Counted from the stretch's first letter, positions 7,977 to 17,169 are shown. The stretch is 22,151 bases of DNA from Alphaproteobacteria bacterium (GCA_019751935.1 JAIEMR010000172.1:1-22151), one strand, 5' to 3'. Notes: generated by a model not told the origin, from the sequence alone. Translations and numbers: made by a program.

Positions 7977-9227
7977 ATGTGCATTCATCTTAAGGCGAAA
8001 TCGCCTTTTCTAAACCCTTCTTTTTTGATTCTAGCTGCTTTTTTGCTTGGTATCATCTGCGGTTACCTAGAGATACAAGCCATCACGAACACAGCCGATT
8101 TCGTTACCAAAGTGTTTGTGAACCTTTTGAAATTGATTAGCGTTCCTATTATTTTCTTTTCAGTTGCATCAACGATTGCTGGAATGAAAAATCTTGAAGA
8201 AACCAGATCACTTGGCAAAAAAGTGATTTCTTATACTTTTTTGACAACCGTCATTTCAGCGGCGATTGGACTTCTTCTTTTCTTAATTATTAACCCTGTA
8301 AGTCATAGTTTAAAAATTGAAGAGACCAACGCATCCGCAAAATCTTTCAGTTACTTTGATCATTTGACCAATATTATTCCCTCCAACATTATTCAGCCCT
8401 TTCACGAAAACAATGTTATTGGCGTTTTATGTTTAGCCATCTTGTTTGGCCTAGCGCTATTGGTGATTGAACATGAAAATAAGAAGAAAGAAAAAAAATC
8501 CTACCTGACTGAATTTTTTATAGATATGTATGCGGTTATCACCAAAATCACCTCTTGGATTGTTAGGATTATGCCAATTGGCATTTGGGGGTTTTCAGTT
8601 TTATTTGTAAATGAATTAAAGCAGGGACTTTCGATTGAGGGACTCTTTTTATACCTTGCTTGCGTTGTGCTTGCCAACCTTGTACAAGGGAGCGTTATCC
8701 TGCCAACCTTTTTAAAGTTTTTCAAAATTTCCCCGGTACGCCTTTTCAAAGCCATGTTCCCGGCCATTACCATGGCCTTTTTTACAAAATCATCGGTTGC
8801 GACCCTGCCCCTTGCCCTAAAATGCGCTGAGGAAAACGCTGGTATTTCCCCAAAGGTCGCTAAGTTTACCTTTCCCCTTTGCACAACAATTAACATGAAT
8901 GCATGTGCTGCCTTTATTTTGGTCACTGTTTTGTTTGTTATGGGCAGCTATGGTCATTCGGTAACCCCTTTGGAAATGGGCCTCTGGGTGGTTATTGCCA
9001 CAATTGCCGCTGTGGGTAACGCAGGCGTTCCTATGGGATGCTATTTCTTAACAAGCTCATTGCTTGTGGCAATGGATTATCCCTTAACAATTATGGGGAT
9101 TATTCTGCCATTTTACGCCTTGATTGATATGCTAGAAACGGCTTTAAATATCTGGTCAGATTCGTGCGTAGCTGCAGCTGTTGATAAATCAACTAATTCA
9201 GCATTGACTTATCATCCTCAAAACTAA
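7977..9227 (+). CDS. DAACS-family (dicarboxylate/amino acid:cation) symporter
   Basis: This 416-residue inner-membrane protein belongs to the family of GltP, DctA and SstT, which couple uptake of acidic or neutral amino acids or C4-dicarboxylates to Na+ or H+. The family is shown by the N-terminal membrane segments with VFVNLLKLISVPIIFFSVAS, the hairpin-1 motif SSVATLP (272-278), TINMNACA (305-312) in TM7, the hairpin-2 motif AVGNAGVPMG and the TM8 segment DMLETALNIWSD (384-395). Compared by eye with archaeal GltPh, the TM7 NMDGT is NMNAC here and the substrate-binding Arg397 position is Glu387, so the substrate is probably not a dicarboxylate or acidic amino acid. The ATG at 7977 has only a weak upstream GGA. 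A broken second copy of the gene's 3' end lies at 10346-10575. Confidence 0.9.
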   Translation: MCIHLKAKSPFLNPSFLILAAFLLGIICGYLEIQAITNTADFVTKVFVNLLKLISVPIIFFSVASTIAGMKNLEETRSLGKKVISYTFLTTVISAAIGLLLFLIINPVSHSLKIEETNASAKSFSYFDHLTNIIPSNIIQPFHENNVIGVLCLAILFGLALLVIEHENKKKEKKSYLTEFFIDMYAVITKITSWIVRIMPIGIWGFSVLFVNELKQGLSIEGLFLYLACVVLANLVQGSVILPTFLKFFKISPVRLFKAMFPAITMAFFTKSSVATLPLALKCAEENAGISPKVAKFTFPLCTTINMNACAAFILVTVLFVMGSYGHSVTPLEMGLWVVIATIAAVGNAGVPMGCYFLTSSLLVAMDYPLTIMGIILPFYALIDMLETALNIWSDSCVAAAVDKSTNSALTYHPQN

Positions 9228-9272
9228 ACAAAAACTATAAACTGGTGCTATTACATCACTTACAACAGAACC

Positions 9273-10307
9273 TTATCCCTCTGTGTCAGAATAATCGTCA
9301 TCAGATTCGCTTTCAACGTCATGTTTAGTTAATAATCGCCTTCTTGCTTCTATCGCTTCTTTCAGATGGTTAGAAGGAAGTGTTTTTTGTATGCTTTTCT
9401 GGGTTGGCTCTTCAACTTTAATTGAGCCTCCACTGTCTTTTTCTGTTACAGGGGTGCTCTCGCCTGATTCGCTCTCAATATCTTGTTCAAATTTAAGCAC
9501 TTCTTCGATAAAAGCATTTATCATCGGATTTTGCTTTCTTATAAACCCCAACATATCTAATCTTTTAAGGCCATCTATTACCTCAGAAATATCTAAGTTA
9601 GTTCGTTTTTCTGGGCCTTGAGAATTTAGAATACGTTCTAACTCTTTTCCAGAAAGTTTGTTATTAAATCGAGGATCAATGCTATTTTCAGCCTTATTTA
9701 AAATATCTGTTATTTCTATTTTAAATCTTTTTAATGCTTTTATATTATCCTCAGTTTCATATTTATTAATGAGTATTCCTTTTTCTTCTGCTTTTTTAAT
9801 AAGATCTTGAGCTGCATTTATAAGTGCATCTAAATGTTTTATTACATATATTGTATACTTTTGCCTACCATCTAAACTTATAGACAGTATTCTCAATATA
9901 TTTCCTGTTATTCTGTTGATTTTATTCAAAAGTTTTGACTTTTCCACTACATCCAATAACAAAGTGCGAAAATCAGCGCTGTCAATTTTAGGAAGACTAG
10001 TTTTTAAAGCAACTAAAAGCTTTGTAAGCTCCCTATAAAGTTCTACTTCATAAAATGCAAGAAAGACCTCTACATTTTCTTCTAGCCCTTTTGCAATATT
10101 AAATTTTTTCTCGTCTTCTAAAGTTGATAAATCGAGTTTAAGAATTTTTTCTAATATTATTGCAGGACTTGCTTCCGCAGCTATAGCCTTAGACGTGCAG
10201 AAATTGAAAAAATTACACCCTATAAAAAGCAAAGAAATTAAAAGATTTTTTTTCACAAAACTGCTCAACAACAATAAAAGTAAATTAATATATAAGCATA
10301 ACTGCAT
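9273..10307 (-). CDS. Exported protein of unknown function with an acidic Ser/Asp/Glu-rich tail
   Basis: I do not recognise this protein. The longest frame gives 344 residues from ATG 10307, but a GTG at 10256-10254 would give 327 residues beginning KKNLLISLLFIG, a better signal peptide with Lys-Lys before the hydrophobic core and cleavage near AIAA-EAS. I favour the GTG, which has a weak GAG upstream. The body (about residues 50-260) is helical and charged with no motif I know. The last 80 residues are rich in Ser, Glu, Asp and Thr (ESESGESTPVTEKDSGG; DVESESDDDYSDTEG), as in disordered tails. The gene is more AT-rich than its neighbours and lies between the symporter gene and a degenerate copy of that gene's end, pointing opposite to both, so it was probably inserted or rearranged into place. 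A secreted effector is possible but not shown. Confidence 0.7.
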   Translation of the reverse strand: MQLCLYINLLLLLLSSFVKKNLLISLLFIGCNFFNFCTSKAIAAEASPAIILEKILKLDLSTLEDEKKFNIAKGLEENVEVFLAFYEVELYRELTKLLVALKTSLPKIDSADFRTLLLDVVEKSKLLNKINRITGNILRILSISLDGRQKYTIYVIKHLDALINAAQDLIKKAEEKGILINKYETEDNIKALKRFKIEITDILNKAENSIDPRFNNKLSGKELERILNSQGPEKRTNLDISEVIDGLKRLDMLGFIRKQNPMINAFIEEVLKFEQDIESESGESTPVTEKDSGGSIKVEEPTQKSIQKTLPSNHLKEAIEARRRLLTKHDVESESDDDYSDTEG

Positions 10308-10345
10308 TTGTTTAATACTTTGTTAATTAATGCATATATTTTCTA

Positions 10346-10575
10346 TAAGATTGCTAAATTTACCTTTCCCCTTCGCACAACGATTAGCATGAATGCGTAT
10401 GCTGTATTTATTTTGATTACTGCTTTTATTTGCAATGGATTATCCTTTAGCAATCATGGGGATTATTTTGCCATTTTACGCCTTGATTGATATGCTAGAA
10501 ACGGCTTTAAATATCTGGTCAGATTCGTGCGTAGCTGCAGCTGTTGATAAATCAACTAATTCAGCATTGGCATAA
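10346..10575 (+). pseudogene. Broken second copy of the symporter 3' end
   Basis: This stretch repeats two parts of the symporter gene. From 10346 it matches the TM7 region near 8855-8930 (AKFTFPLRTTISMNAYAVFI against AKFTFPLCTTINMNACAAFI), then jumps to the part near 9070. About 135 bp in between, holding hairpin 2, are deleted and the frame is shifted, so no symporter could be made. The last 101 bp before the terminal codons (10469-10569) are identical to 9106-9206, while the TM7 part is only roughly 85% identical by eye. It ends with an in-register TAA at 10573-10575. The unequal identity suggests an old duplication with later gene conversion of the 3' part. Confidence 0.9.
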
Positions 10576-10663
10576 TTTTCTTTGTTAACACGCATTAATT
10601 AATTTTTAACTAACCCTTTTTACAATTGAAGCATTGGTTGCATTACCTTGGATTTCATAAATC

Positions 10664-13573
10664 GTGCGATGGATAGTTTTCATATTTCTCATTTGCCATA
10701 GTACAGCTTTTGGATTTTGGAACGATAGCCATATTAGAACAGCCTGGAATGAGCATCGAAGTGAAATTGAAGTTGCAACATCAGCTTATGCATCTGCTCA
10801 AAAAGGCTATAAGATGGCATATTGGGCTGCTAACGAAGCCTATAAGCTTGCTCAGCATCATGATAAATTACCATTAGCTCGTTCTTATCTTCAGCTTTCC
10901 GCTAATATTTTCAAGAACGGTGCCGGCTTTGGCGGCATTAAAAGTACACCAATAGATCTAACAACCAGAGATCTAGCACGTAAAACTTTAACAATTTTAG
11001 GACTGATGATAAAAGGTGATCCTTTTTTTTCTTTTGAAAAAAAATCAACTGTTCTCGCTAAAGTTCAAAAACACCGTGCAAAAGAGTTTGTTGAAAGGGT
11101 TCAACAAATAAAACTTAGTCAGAAAATTCCCGCTAAGCCGAACGTAAGTGAGACTTTTTTGAAAGAGGTTGGTTCTTTTACGGATGACAATGGAAAAACT
11201 ATATTGTCTGAATTGTTGAGATATGAACCGATTTCACTCTTTCCATCTACCTTAGAAGAAGAGAATCTAGCAACAGATGCTCATCTTGGGATATGTCCAG
11301 AATGCAAAGAAATGCAAACAACATCCCGTGAGATGGAAGAATGGTGGCAAGCCCGCATTAAAGAAAACCCAAGAGGCACTAACTATCAGCTTGTCACTGC
11401 TGCGTTTGGGGATTCTTTTGATAGTTATAGATCTTCTTCTTTGCAGTATTTAAAGAATGGAACTCCACAGCCATTCAGCTTAGATTCTGGTATTGGTTTT
11501 AATATTTATATTCCAAAAAATGTAAAACCTGGCACCCCTGTTGTTTTCAACATATATGATGGAATCTTGGCGAATTTTCCACTCCATACTAATAAATCAG
11601 GATTCCAAGAAGAAACAGTTCTTGCCCATGCTGGATGCATTGTGATTACGGTTCAAGGAATGGGTGGGGACGGAATGGAAGCACCGCCAAATATCCACGA
11701 GTTACGTTACAATTACACCAATTTCCCAAACCAAATTTTTGAGGATATCGAAGATATCTATACAGCCCTTAGGGATCAAGTTTTTGTCAAAGACAATGGT
11801 TCTTCTTACCCAAAATTAATTGTCCCTGGTAAGACCAAAGTATTCCTTCATGGAAGTAGTTTTGGGGGTTATATGACAATGATGGCAGCCACATCAGATT
11901 ATGTGATGCAAAAGGCTGTTCCCAATAAACCATTTAGAGAGTTATTCGATGGATATATACCCTATTCTGGCTTTTATGATTGGGCTCAAGATCAAACTAA
12001 TCTGGAGAATTCCAAGTCTAATCTAGTGAGGGGAAGATTTGCACGCAGCAGAGACTATACAACAAGAACTAATCAAGATGGCAGCCGCTTCACAATTAAA
12101 CAACACACACTTTATTTAGCCAGCGATCCCCTTATGGATAACTCCATTAATGAAAAAATGTCACCCATCTATCATTTAGATCGACTTAATCGTCCGGTTT
12201 TGTTAATGCATGGGGTTAAAGATAAAAATGTTGGCGTTGATGCATCGTTAAATTTCTTAGGTAAGCTTAGTAAGATTAACAAAAGGTATCTTGTTGATCC
12301 TGTAATTTTGCCTGATCATGGACATGATATTGATGCAGCAACTCTACAAATGAACAGGAGCAGTAGAGTCCAATTTTTAAAAGATTACTTTGATCCCATA
12401 CTTTATTTTATTCGCCAAATTCAAGATGATGAAAGACTCGATCTAGAGCATAGCAAATTGAAAGCGCTTAAAGAAAAAGCACAAAGTGTTAAGCTAGTAT
12501 CAGCTGAAAGTAAACTGTTAAATAAACAAGAAAAAGATCGCCACCAAGAAGATAATCCTTTAGCAAAATTAATTGAGGACCTTAAGCAAAAATTAGAAAG
12601 AAATGATGCTACGCTAATAGGTTTGTTAAGAAATCCCACTGCAGAAAAAATAATTGAGTTTGCAAAAGATATTCCTATTTATAAGGAAAGAACACACAAC
12701 GAAGAAAGAGGGTTTCATAGCCTATTCCATCCTTCAATTATTCTCAATAAAGAGTCTAAAGACAGGTTAATCAGGCTCTTTACCCAATCCATTTATACAA
12801 TTGCTATGGAATTTGACTTGCAAACAGAATTAGCGGCAGGGCTTTATAGGGTGAATCCGAAGCTACGCCCACGGATGACAAGCCCTCTGAAAAATATTCT
12901 TGATCCAGATGATTTAGGATTATCGAGTGAAACAAAACCGATCTCTCCCTTTTTATGGCTAGAAACAAGAGTATTAGAAGATTTACGAGCAGAGCCTTCC
13001 GGTTATGGACAGTGGAAATATTTGCCCGAATCAGCAACTGCCCTTAAAAAACTACAAGCTGACTTCTCCGATGAAAATATCATTGAATATCTTAATAAAT
13101 TACCAAGTTTCTTTGGCATTGCAGGACCTTACAAAATGACACCTTTCTTTTATCAATTAAAGCGTAAAGAGATTCGTCAAGCAATTCGATATGTGCTTTT
13201 TCCAAATGAATGGTTATTTGATAAATTAAAAATCGTTTTGGAGAAGGAAAGAAGAAAAGAAGAGGAAGAAAAGCGCCAAAATAACTGGTACAGGCCCTAT
13301 ATATATTTGGAGGGTTTTCCTTATGTATGCGAAAATTTAGGTAAACCTGGTTCTTCTTTACCTAGCGAAGAAGAAGCAGAGAATATAAATTATAGGTTGA
13401 TACATTATCTGGATGAAAAACTACCTAATGAGCCCGTTAAACAGAGATTTTCAGACATGACCCCCTATACCATGGGTTCTTCAGAGTTTATAAAAGCAGT
13501 TCAAGGATATTGTTCTAGAATAAGCGAACAAGTAACCGCCCATAGAGAATTCATGGAAAAGTTGAAAAGCTAG
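10664..13573 (+). CDS. Large exported serine hydrolase of prolyl-oligopeptidase (S9) type
   Basis: This 969-residue protein starts at a GTG (10664); residues 2-17 (RWIVFIFLICHSTAFG) form a signal peptide, so it acts outside the cytoplasm. The middle part is an alpha/beta-hydrolase domain of the S9 peptidase type. The nucleophile elbow HGSSFGGYM places Ser399 in GxSxG. LMHGVKDKNVGVDASLNF supplies the probable Asp520, and DHGHDID supplies the His (552 or 554). It also has a CPEC motif at 211-214, which could form a disulfide or bind metal. The N-terminal 200 residues and the C-terminal ~340 residues (from about 630, helical and charged) match nothing I can name. No beta-propeller repeats typical of classical prolyl oligopeptidases are evident. 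A peptidase or esterase role is inferred from the fold; the substrate is unknown. It stands alone with about 90 bp to either neighbour. Confidence 0.8.
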   Translation: MRWIVFIFLICHSTAFGFWNDSHIRTAWNEHRSEIEVATSAYASAQKGYKMAYWAANEAYKLAQHHDKLPLARSYLQLSANIFKNGAGFGGIKSTPIDLTTRDLARKTLTILGLMIKGDPFFSFEKKSTVLAKVQKHRAKEFVERVQQIKLSQKIPAKPNVSETFLKEVGSFTDDNGKTILSELLRYEPISLFPSTLEEENLATDAHLGICPECKEMQTTSREMEEWWQARIKENPRGTNYQLVTAAFGDSFDSYRSSSLQYLKNGTPQPFSLDSGIGFNIYIPKNVKPGTPVVFNIYDGILANFPLHTNKSGFQEETVLAHAGCIVITVQGMGGDGMEAPPNIHELRYNYTNFPNQIFEDIEDIYTALRDQVFVKDNGSSYPKLIVPGKTKVFLHGSSFGGYMTMMAATSDYVMQKAVPNKPFRELFDGYIPYSGFYDWAQDQTNLENSKSNLVRGRFARSRDYTTRTNQDGSRFTIKQHTLYLASDPLMDNSINEKMSPIYHLDRLNRPVLLMHGVKDKNVGVDASLNFLGKLSKINKRYLVDPVILPDHGHDIDAATLQMNRSSRVQFLKDYFDPILYFIRQIQDDERLDLEHSKLKALKEKAQSVKLVSAESKLLNKQEKDRHQEDNPLAKLIEDLKQKLERNDATLIGLLRNPTAEKIIEFAKDIPIYKERTHNEERGFHSLFHPSIILNKESKDRLIRLFTQSIYTIAMEFDLQTELAAGLYRVNPKLRPRMTSPLKNILDPDDLGLSSETKPISPFLWLETRVLEDLRAEPSGYGQWKYLPESATALKKLQADFSDENIIEYLNKLPSFFGIAGPYKMTPFFYQLKRKEIRQAIRYVLFPNEWLFDKLKIVLEKERRKEEEEKRQNNWYRPYIYLEGFPYVCENLGKPGSSLPSEEEAENINYRLIHYLDEKLPNEPVKQRFSDMTPYTMGSSEFIKAVQGYCSRISEQVTAHREFMEKLKS

Positions 13574-13662
13574 AGACTCCCCAACACATGACTCAAGACA
13601 GTATCAAATTTAAGCAATCACTGCTATAAATAGATCAACTTTTCTCTAATTCAAATTCAGGC

Positions 13663-16554
13663 ATGAGCCAAAATCAAATAAGCATTCGTGGTGCACGCGA
13701 ACACAATTTAAAAAACATCAATGTTGACATGCCGCGCGATAAACTTGTGGTCATTACAGGCCTCAGTGGATCGGGTAAGTCGTCTCTCGCCTTTGATACG
13801 CTTTATGCCGAAGGGCAGCGCCGGTATGTTGAAAGCCTATCCGCCTATGCGCGTCAGTTTTTACAATTGATGCAAAAGCCTGATGTTGATTCGATCGAAG
13901 GCCTTAGCCCTGCTATTTCAATTGAACAAAAGACAACTTCCAAAAACCCCCGCTCAACTGTAGGCACAATTACTGAACTGTATGATTATCTTCGCCTATT
14001 GTATGCGCGCGTTGGTGTGCCCCATTCTCCAGCAACCGGTCTTCCCATTGAAGCCCAAACCGTCAGTCAAATGGTTGATCGCATTTTGGTAATGGAACCT
14101 CGTACGAAATTACTGCTGATGGCCCCTATCGCCCGCGGCCGTAAGGGTGAATATAAAAAAGAATTATTGGACCTAAAGAAAAAAGGGTTCCAGCGCGTTA
14201 AAATCGACGGCAAGGTTTATGACCTGGATGAGGTTCCAAACTTAAGCAAAAACATCAAACATGATATTGCCGTTGTTGTTGACCGTCTTGTTGTTCCAGA
14301 AGCAGAAGGGCAGCCAGAATGGCGTACGCGACTTGCAGATTCCCTTGAAACAGCACTTCATTTAAGTGATGGCTTGGTGTGGCTGGAAAATGCAGATGAT
14401 GGAACAACAACAACATTTTCTGCCAAATTTGCCTGCCCTGTTTCCGGCTTTACCTTAGATGAAATTGAACCTAGGCTTTTCTCCTTTAACAGTCCTCAAG
14501 GGGCCTGTCCTAGCTGTGATGGGCTTGGGATTGAAATTGTCTTTGACCCAAGCTTGATTGTGCCAGATCCTAATAAGAGCATCCGAGAAGGCGCTGTCGT
14601 TCCCTGGAGTGATGATTCACAAACCAGCAAACGAAGCTCTTATTCCCGTGAGTATTATGCTCAAGTCCTAGAGGGCGTCGTTAAGTATTATGATGCCTCA
14701 CCCGTTTTGCCTTTTAATGAACTACCTGAACATGTTCAAAATGCAGTTCTTTATGGCTCCAATAAGGAACCTATTCCAATTCATTTCAATGATGGGGTTA
14801 GAACCTATATCACAAAGAAATCCTTTGAAGGTGTTATTCCTAACCTAAAGCGCCGCTGGCAAGAAACAGAAAGCGATTGGGTTCGTGAAAATCTCTCTCG
14901 TTTTCAAAATGAACATTCCTGCTCTGTTTGTGAAGGCAAACGATTAAAGCCAGAGGCTTTATGTGTAAAAATCAATGATAAAAGCATCGCAGATATTTGT
15001 GAGCTTTCTATCCTTAATGCTCTCAAATGGTTTAAGGACATAAAACTTACTCCAAAACAACAAGAAATCGCTGCCAGAATTTTAAAGGAAATCAATAGTC
15101 GCTTGCATTTCCTGGTCAATGTCGGGCTTGATTATTTGACCCTTTCTAGATCTTCTGGAACTCTATCGGGAGGCGAAAGTCAACGTATCAGACTTGCGTC
15201 TCAAGTAGGGTCCGGCCTTACGGGTGTTTTGTATGTTTTGGATGAACCGTCTATTGGACTTCACCAACGTGACAATGACCGCCTTTTAACAACATTAAAA
15301 CACCTACGCGATATAGGAAACACGGTTATTGTTGTTGAACATGACGAGGACGCTATTAAAACAGCTGATTACGTCATTGACATGGGGCCAGCCGCCGGTG
15401 TTCATGGCGGTGAAATCATTGCCCAAGGAACCCCGCAAGACATTATGGATTCAGCGGAAAGCATTACTGGGCAATACCTTACAGGTAAACGATTTATTCC
15501 CTTACCAATAGAAAGGCGTCATGGTCATCCTGGGAAATCCCTTGAGCTGATCGGAGCCACGGCAAATAACCTTAAGAATGTCACCGTAAAAATCCCTCTT
15601 GGGACATTCACATGTGTAACAGGTGTATCAGGGGGCGGGAAATCTTCGCTTGTAATTGAAACGTTATACAAAGCAATTGCTCGTTCATTTACCCATGGAC
15701 GCGAGATTCCAGGACCCCATAAAAAACTACTCGGCATGGAATATATTGATAAAGTTATTGATATTGACCAGTCGCCAATTGGCCGTACGCCCCGTTCAAA
15801 CCCTGCAACCTATATTGGCTGTTTCACAGCCATCAGAGAATGGTTTTCAGGTCTGCCAGAATCAAAAGCGCGCGGATATAGTCCTGGACGGTTTTCCTTT
15901 AACGTTAAGGGTGGAAGGTGCGAGGCATGTCAAGGCGACGGCGTTATTAAAATTGAAATGCACTTTTTGCCAGATGTTTACGTTCAATGTGATCAGTGTC
16001 ATGGAAAACGCTATAACCGGGAAACCCTCGAAATAACTTATAAACACAAAACGATTGCCGATGTTTTGGATATGACCGTTGATGAAGCGGTTGAGTTTTT
16101 TGAGGCTCATTCACAAGTTCGCGATAAGCTCAAAAGCCTTCAGCAAGTTGGCCTTGGCTATATTCACGTAGGACAACAAGCAACAACGTTGTCAGGCGGA
16201 GAAGCCCAGCGCGTGAAATTAGCTAAAGAGCTTTCTCGAAGAGCAACAGGACGAACATTGTACATTCTGGATGAACCCACAACAGGTCTTCATTTTGAAG
16301 ACATCAGGAAATTATTAGAGGTCCTGCATAAACTGGTTGATCAAGGAAACACCGTGGTTGTTATTGAGCACAACCTAGAGGTCATTAAAACAGCTGACTG
16401 GATTATTGATATGGGCCCAGAAGGCGGCGCTAAGGGCGGTAAAGTTGTTGCCGTTGGCCTTCCTGAAGATATTATTAATGTCGCAGGAAGTTATACAGGG
16501 CAATATTTGAGGCCCTATTTAGAGAAAGAAATGCATAAGGCACATGCAAGATAA
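13663..16554 (+). CDS. uvrA: Excinuclease ABC subunit A
   Basis: UvrA is the damage-sensing ABC ATPase of nucleotide excision repair; it loads UvrB at lesions and is recruited by Mfd. The 963-residue length is normal. The first Walker A is GLSGSGKSS (33-41), followed by the UvrA mark AEGQRRYVESLSAYARQFL. The first zinc region reads CPVSGF...GACPSCDGLG, with Ser in place of one Cys, a variant I associate with alphaproteobacteria. The middle CSVCEGKRL, the signature LSGGESQRIRLA, the second Walker A GVSGGGKSS, the second zinc finger CEACQGDG...CDQCHGKRY and the second signature LSGGEAQRVKLAKEL all follow in order. The upstream 89 bp contain a TATAAA-like sequence near 13626 but no GTTC-type SOS box that I can see. 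The acetyltransferase gene overlaps the last 11 bp. Confidence 0.98.
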   Translation: MSQNQISIRGAREHNLKNINVDMPRDKLVVITGLSGSGKSSLAFDTLYAEGQRRYVESLSAYARQFLQLMQKPDVDSIEGLSPAISIEQKTTSKNPRSTVGTITELYDYLRLLYARVGVPHSPATGLPIEAQTVSQMVDRILVMEPRTKLLLMAPIARGRKGEYKKELLDLKKKGFQRVKIDGKVYDLDEVPNLSKNIKHDIAVVVDRLVVPEAEGQPEWRTRLADSLETALHLSDGLVWLENADDGTTTTFSAKFACPVSGFTLDEIEPRLFSFNSPQGACPSCDGLGIEIVFDPSLIVPDPNKSIREGAVVPWSDDSQTSKRSSYSREYYAQVLEGVVKYYDASPVLPFNELPEHVQNAVLYGSNKEPIPIHFNDGVRTYITKKSFEGVIPNLKRRWQETESDWVRENLSRFQNEHSCSVCEGKRLKPEALCVKINDKSIADICELSILNALKWFKDIKLTPKQQEIAARILKEINSRLHFLVNVGLDYLTLSRSSGTLSGGESQRIRLASQVGSGLTGVLYVLDEPSIGLHQRDNDRLLTTLKHLRDIGNTVIVVEHDEDAIKTADYVIDMGPAAGVHGGEIIAQGTPQDIMDSAESITGQYLTGKRFIPLPIERRHGHPGKSLELIGATANNLKNVTVKIPLGTFTCVTGVSGGGKSSLVIETLYKAIARSFTHGREIPGPHKKLLGMEYIDKVIDIDQSPIGRTPRSNPATYIGCFTAIREWFSGLPESKARGYSPGRFSFNVKGGRCEACQGDGVIKIEMHFLPDVYVQCDQCHGKRYNRETLEITYKHKTIADVLDMTVDEAVEFFEAHSQVRDKLKSLQQVGLGYIHVGQQATTLSGGEAQRVKLAKELSRRATGRTLYILDEPTTGLHFEDIRKLLEVLHKLVDQGNTVVVIEHNLEVIKTADWIIDMGPEGGAKGGKVVAVGLPEDIINVAGSYTGQYLRPYLEKEMHKAHAR

Positions 16555-17113
16555 AGAGAAACCAACTGTTTATTTTGAAAAAGCAAACTTATCACATGAG
16601 TCTTGTATTTTTTCATGGCTAGCGAACCATCATGTTCAAGAATTTTGGGATAATAGTGAGGATCACCGGAAAGATATCCTTATTTTTATAAATGGGAGAA
16701 AAGAACCCTCCCCTTATGCAAATGGAATTTTTGATTACTGGATTGGGTCAATTGACAATCATCCCTATTGTTTATTGATGACTTCGGAAATCATGCCAAC
16801 AGACTCCATTCCAGAAATCTGGAAGCCTCATCTTTCTAAAAAAGGCAAAACATTCAGTCTTGATTTCGCAATCGGTGATGAGAATTATGTTGGGAAGGGC
16901 CTTGGCCCTCATACACTTATATCCTTTACGGGGTTCATTCAAACAAAAATTGATTCATCAATAGATACATTTATTATTGATCCCGCCGCAAATAATCCAA
17001 GGGCAAAGCACGTTTACGAAAAAGCCGGATTTGAAGCAGTTGCCGAATTTATAAGAGACATTGGCTTTTTCAAAGGTCTCAATCATTTCCTAATGGTTAA
17101 GAAATTAGCTTAA
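16544..17113 (+). CDS. GNAT acetyltransferase of the AAC(6')-like / Acetyltransf_8 type
   Basis: This 189-residue protein is a GNAT-fold N-acetyltransferase using acetyl-CoA. The acetyl-CoA pyrophosphate-binding loop is seen in NYVGKGLGPHTL, and the following DPAANNPRAKHVYEKAGF is the usual motif B. An N-terminal WLANHHVQEFWD and FDYWIGSIDNHPYCLL fit the subgroup that includes aminoglycoside 6'-acetyltransferases and acetyltransferases of siderophore and lysine-like substrates. The ATG at 16544 lies inside the end of uvrA, with an AAGG ribosome-binding site 4 bases before it, so translation is probably coupled to uvrA. The substrate cannot be told from sequence; aminoglycoside resistance is possible but unproven, and many such proteins in intracellular bacteria have no known role. 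Confidence 0.85.
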   Translation: MQDKEKPTVYFEKANLSHESCIFSWLANHHVQEFWDNSEDHRKDILIFINGRKEPSPYANGIFDYWIGSIDNHPYCLLMTSEIMPTDSIPEIWKPHLSKKGKTFSLDFAIGDENYVGKGLGPHTLISFTGFIQTKIDSSIDTFIIDPAANNPRAKHVYEKAGFEAVAEFIRDIGFFKGLNHFLMVKKLA

Positions 17114-17169
17114 ACAGGCATCTTTATATTCCGAAGGTATGCATTTTAAGAAAATAACTTTTATTCTTG

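Noticed and set aside
8501..8926. 141-codon open frame on the minus strand inside the symporter gene
   Set aside because: It lies wholly within a well-supported conserved gene in the opposite strand, has no recognisable motif and is explained by the coding bias of the symporter.
10308..10490. Short plus-strand frame before the hydrolase gene
   Set aside because: It is the decayed symporter fragment read across a frameshift, not a gene of its own.
10323..10602. Inverted TTAATTAATGC / GCATTAATTAA pair (10323-10333 and 10592-10602) flanking the symporter fragment as possible mobile-element ends
   Set aside because: Eleven AT-rich bases, mostly a TTAATTAA palindrome, can occur by chance in this sequence; there is no transposase and no target duplication.
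13574..13662. SOS (LexA) box before uvrA
   Set aside because: No GTTC-N7-GTTC or related pattern is present in the 89-bp upstream region.
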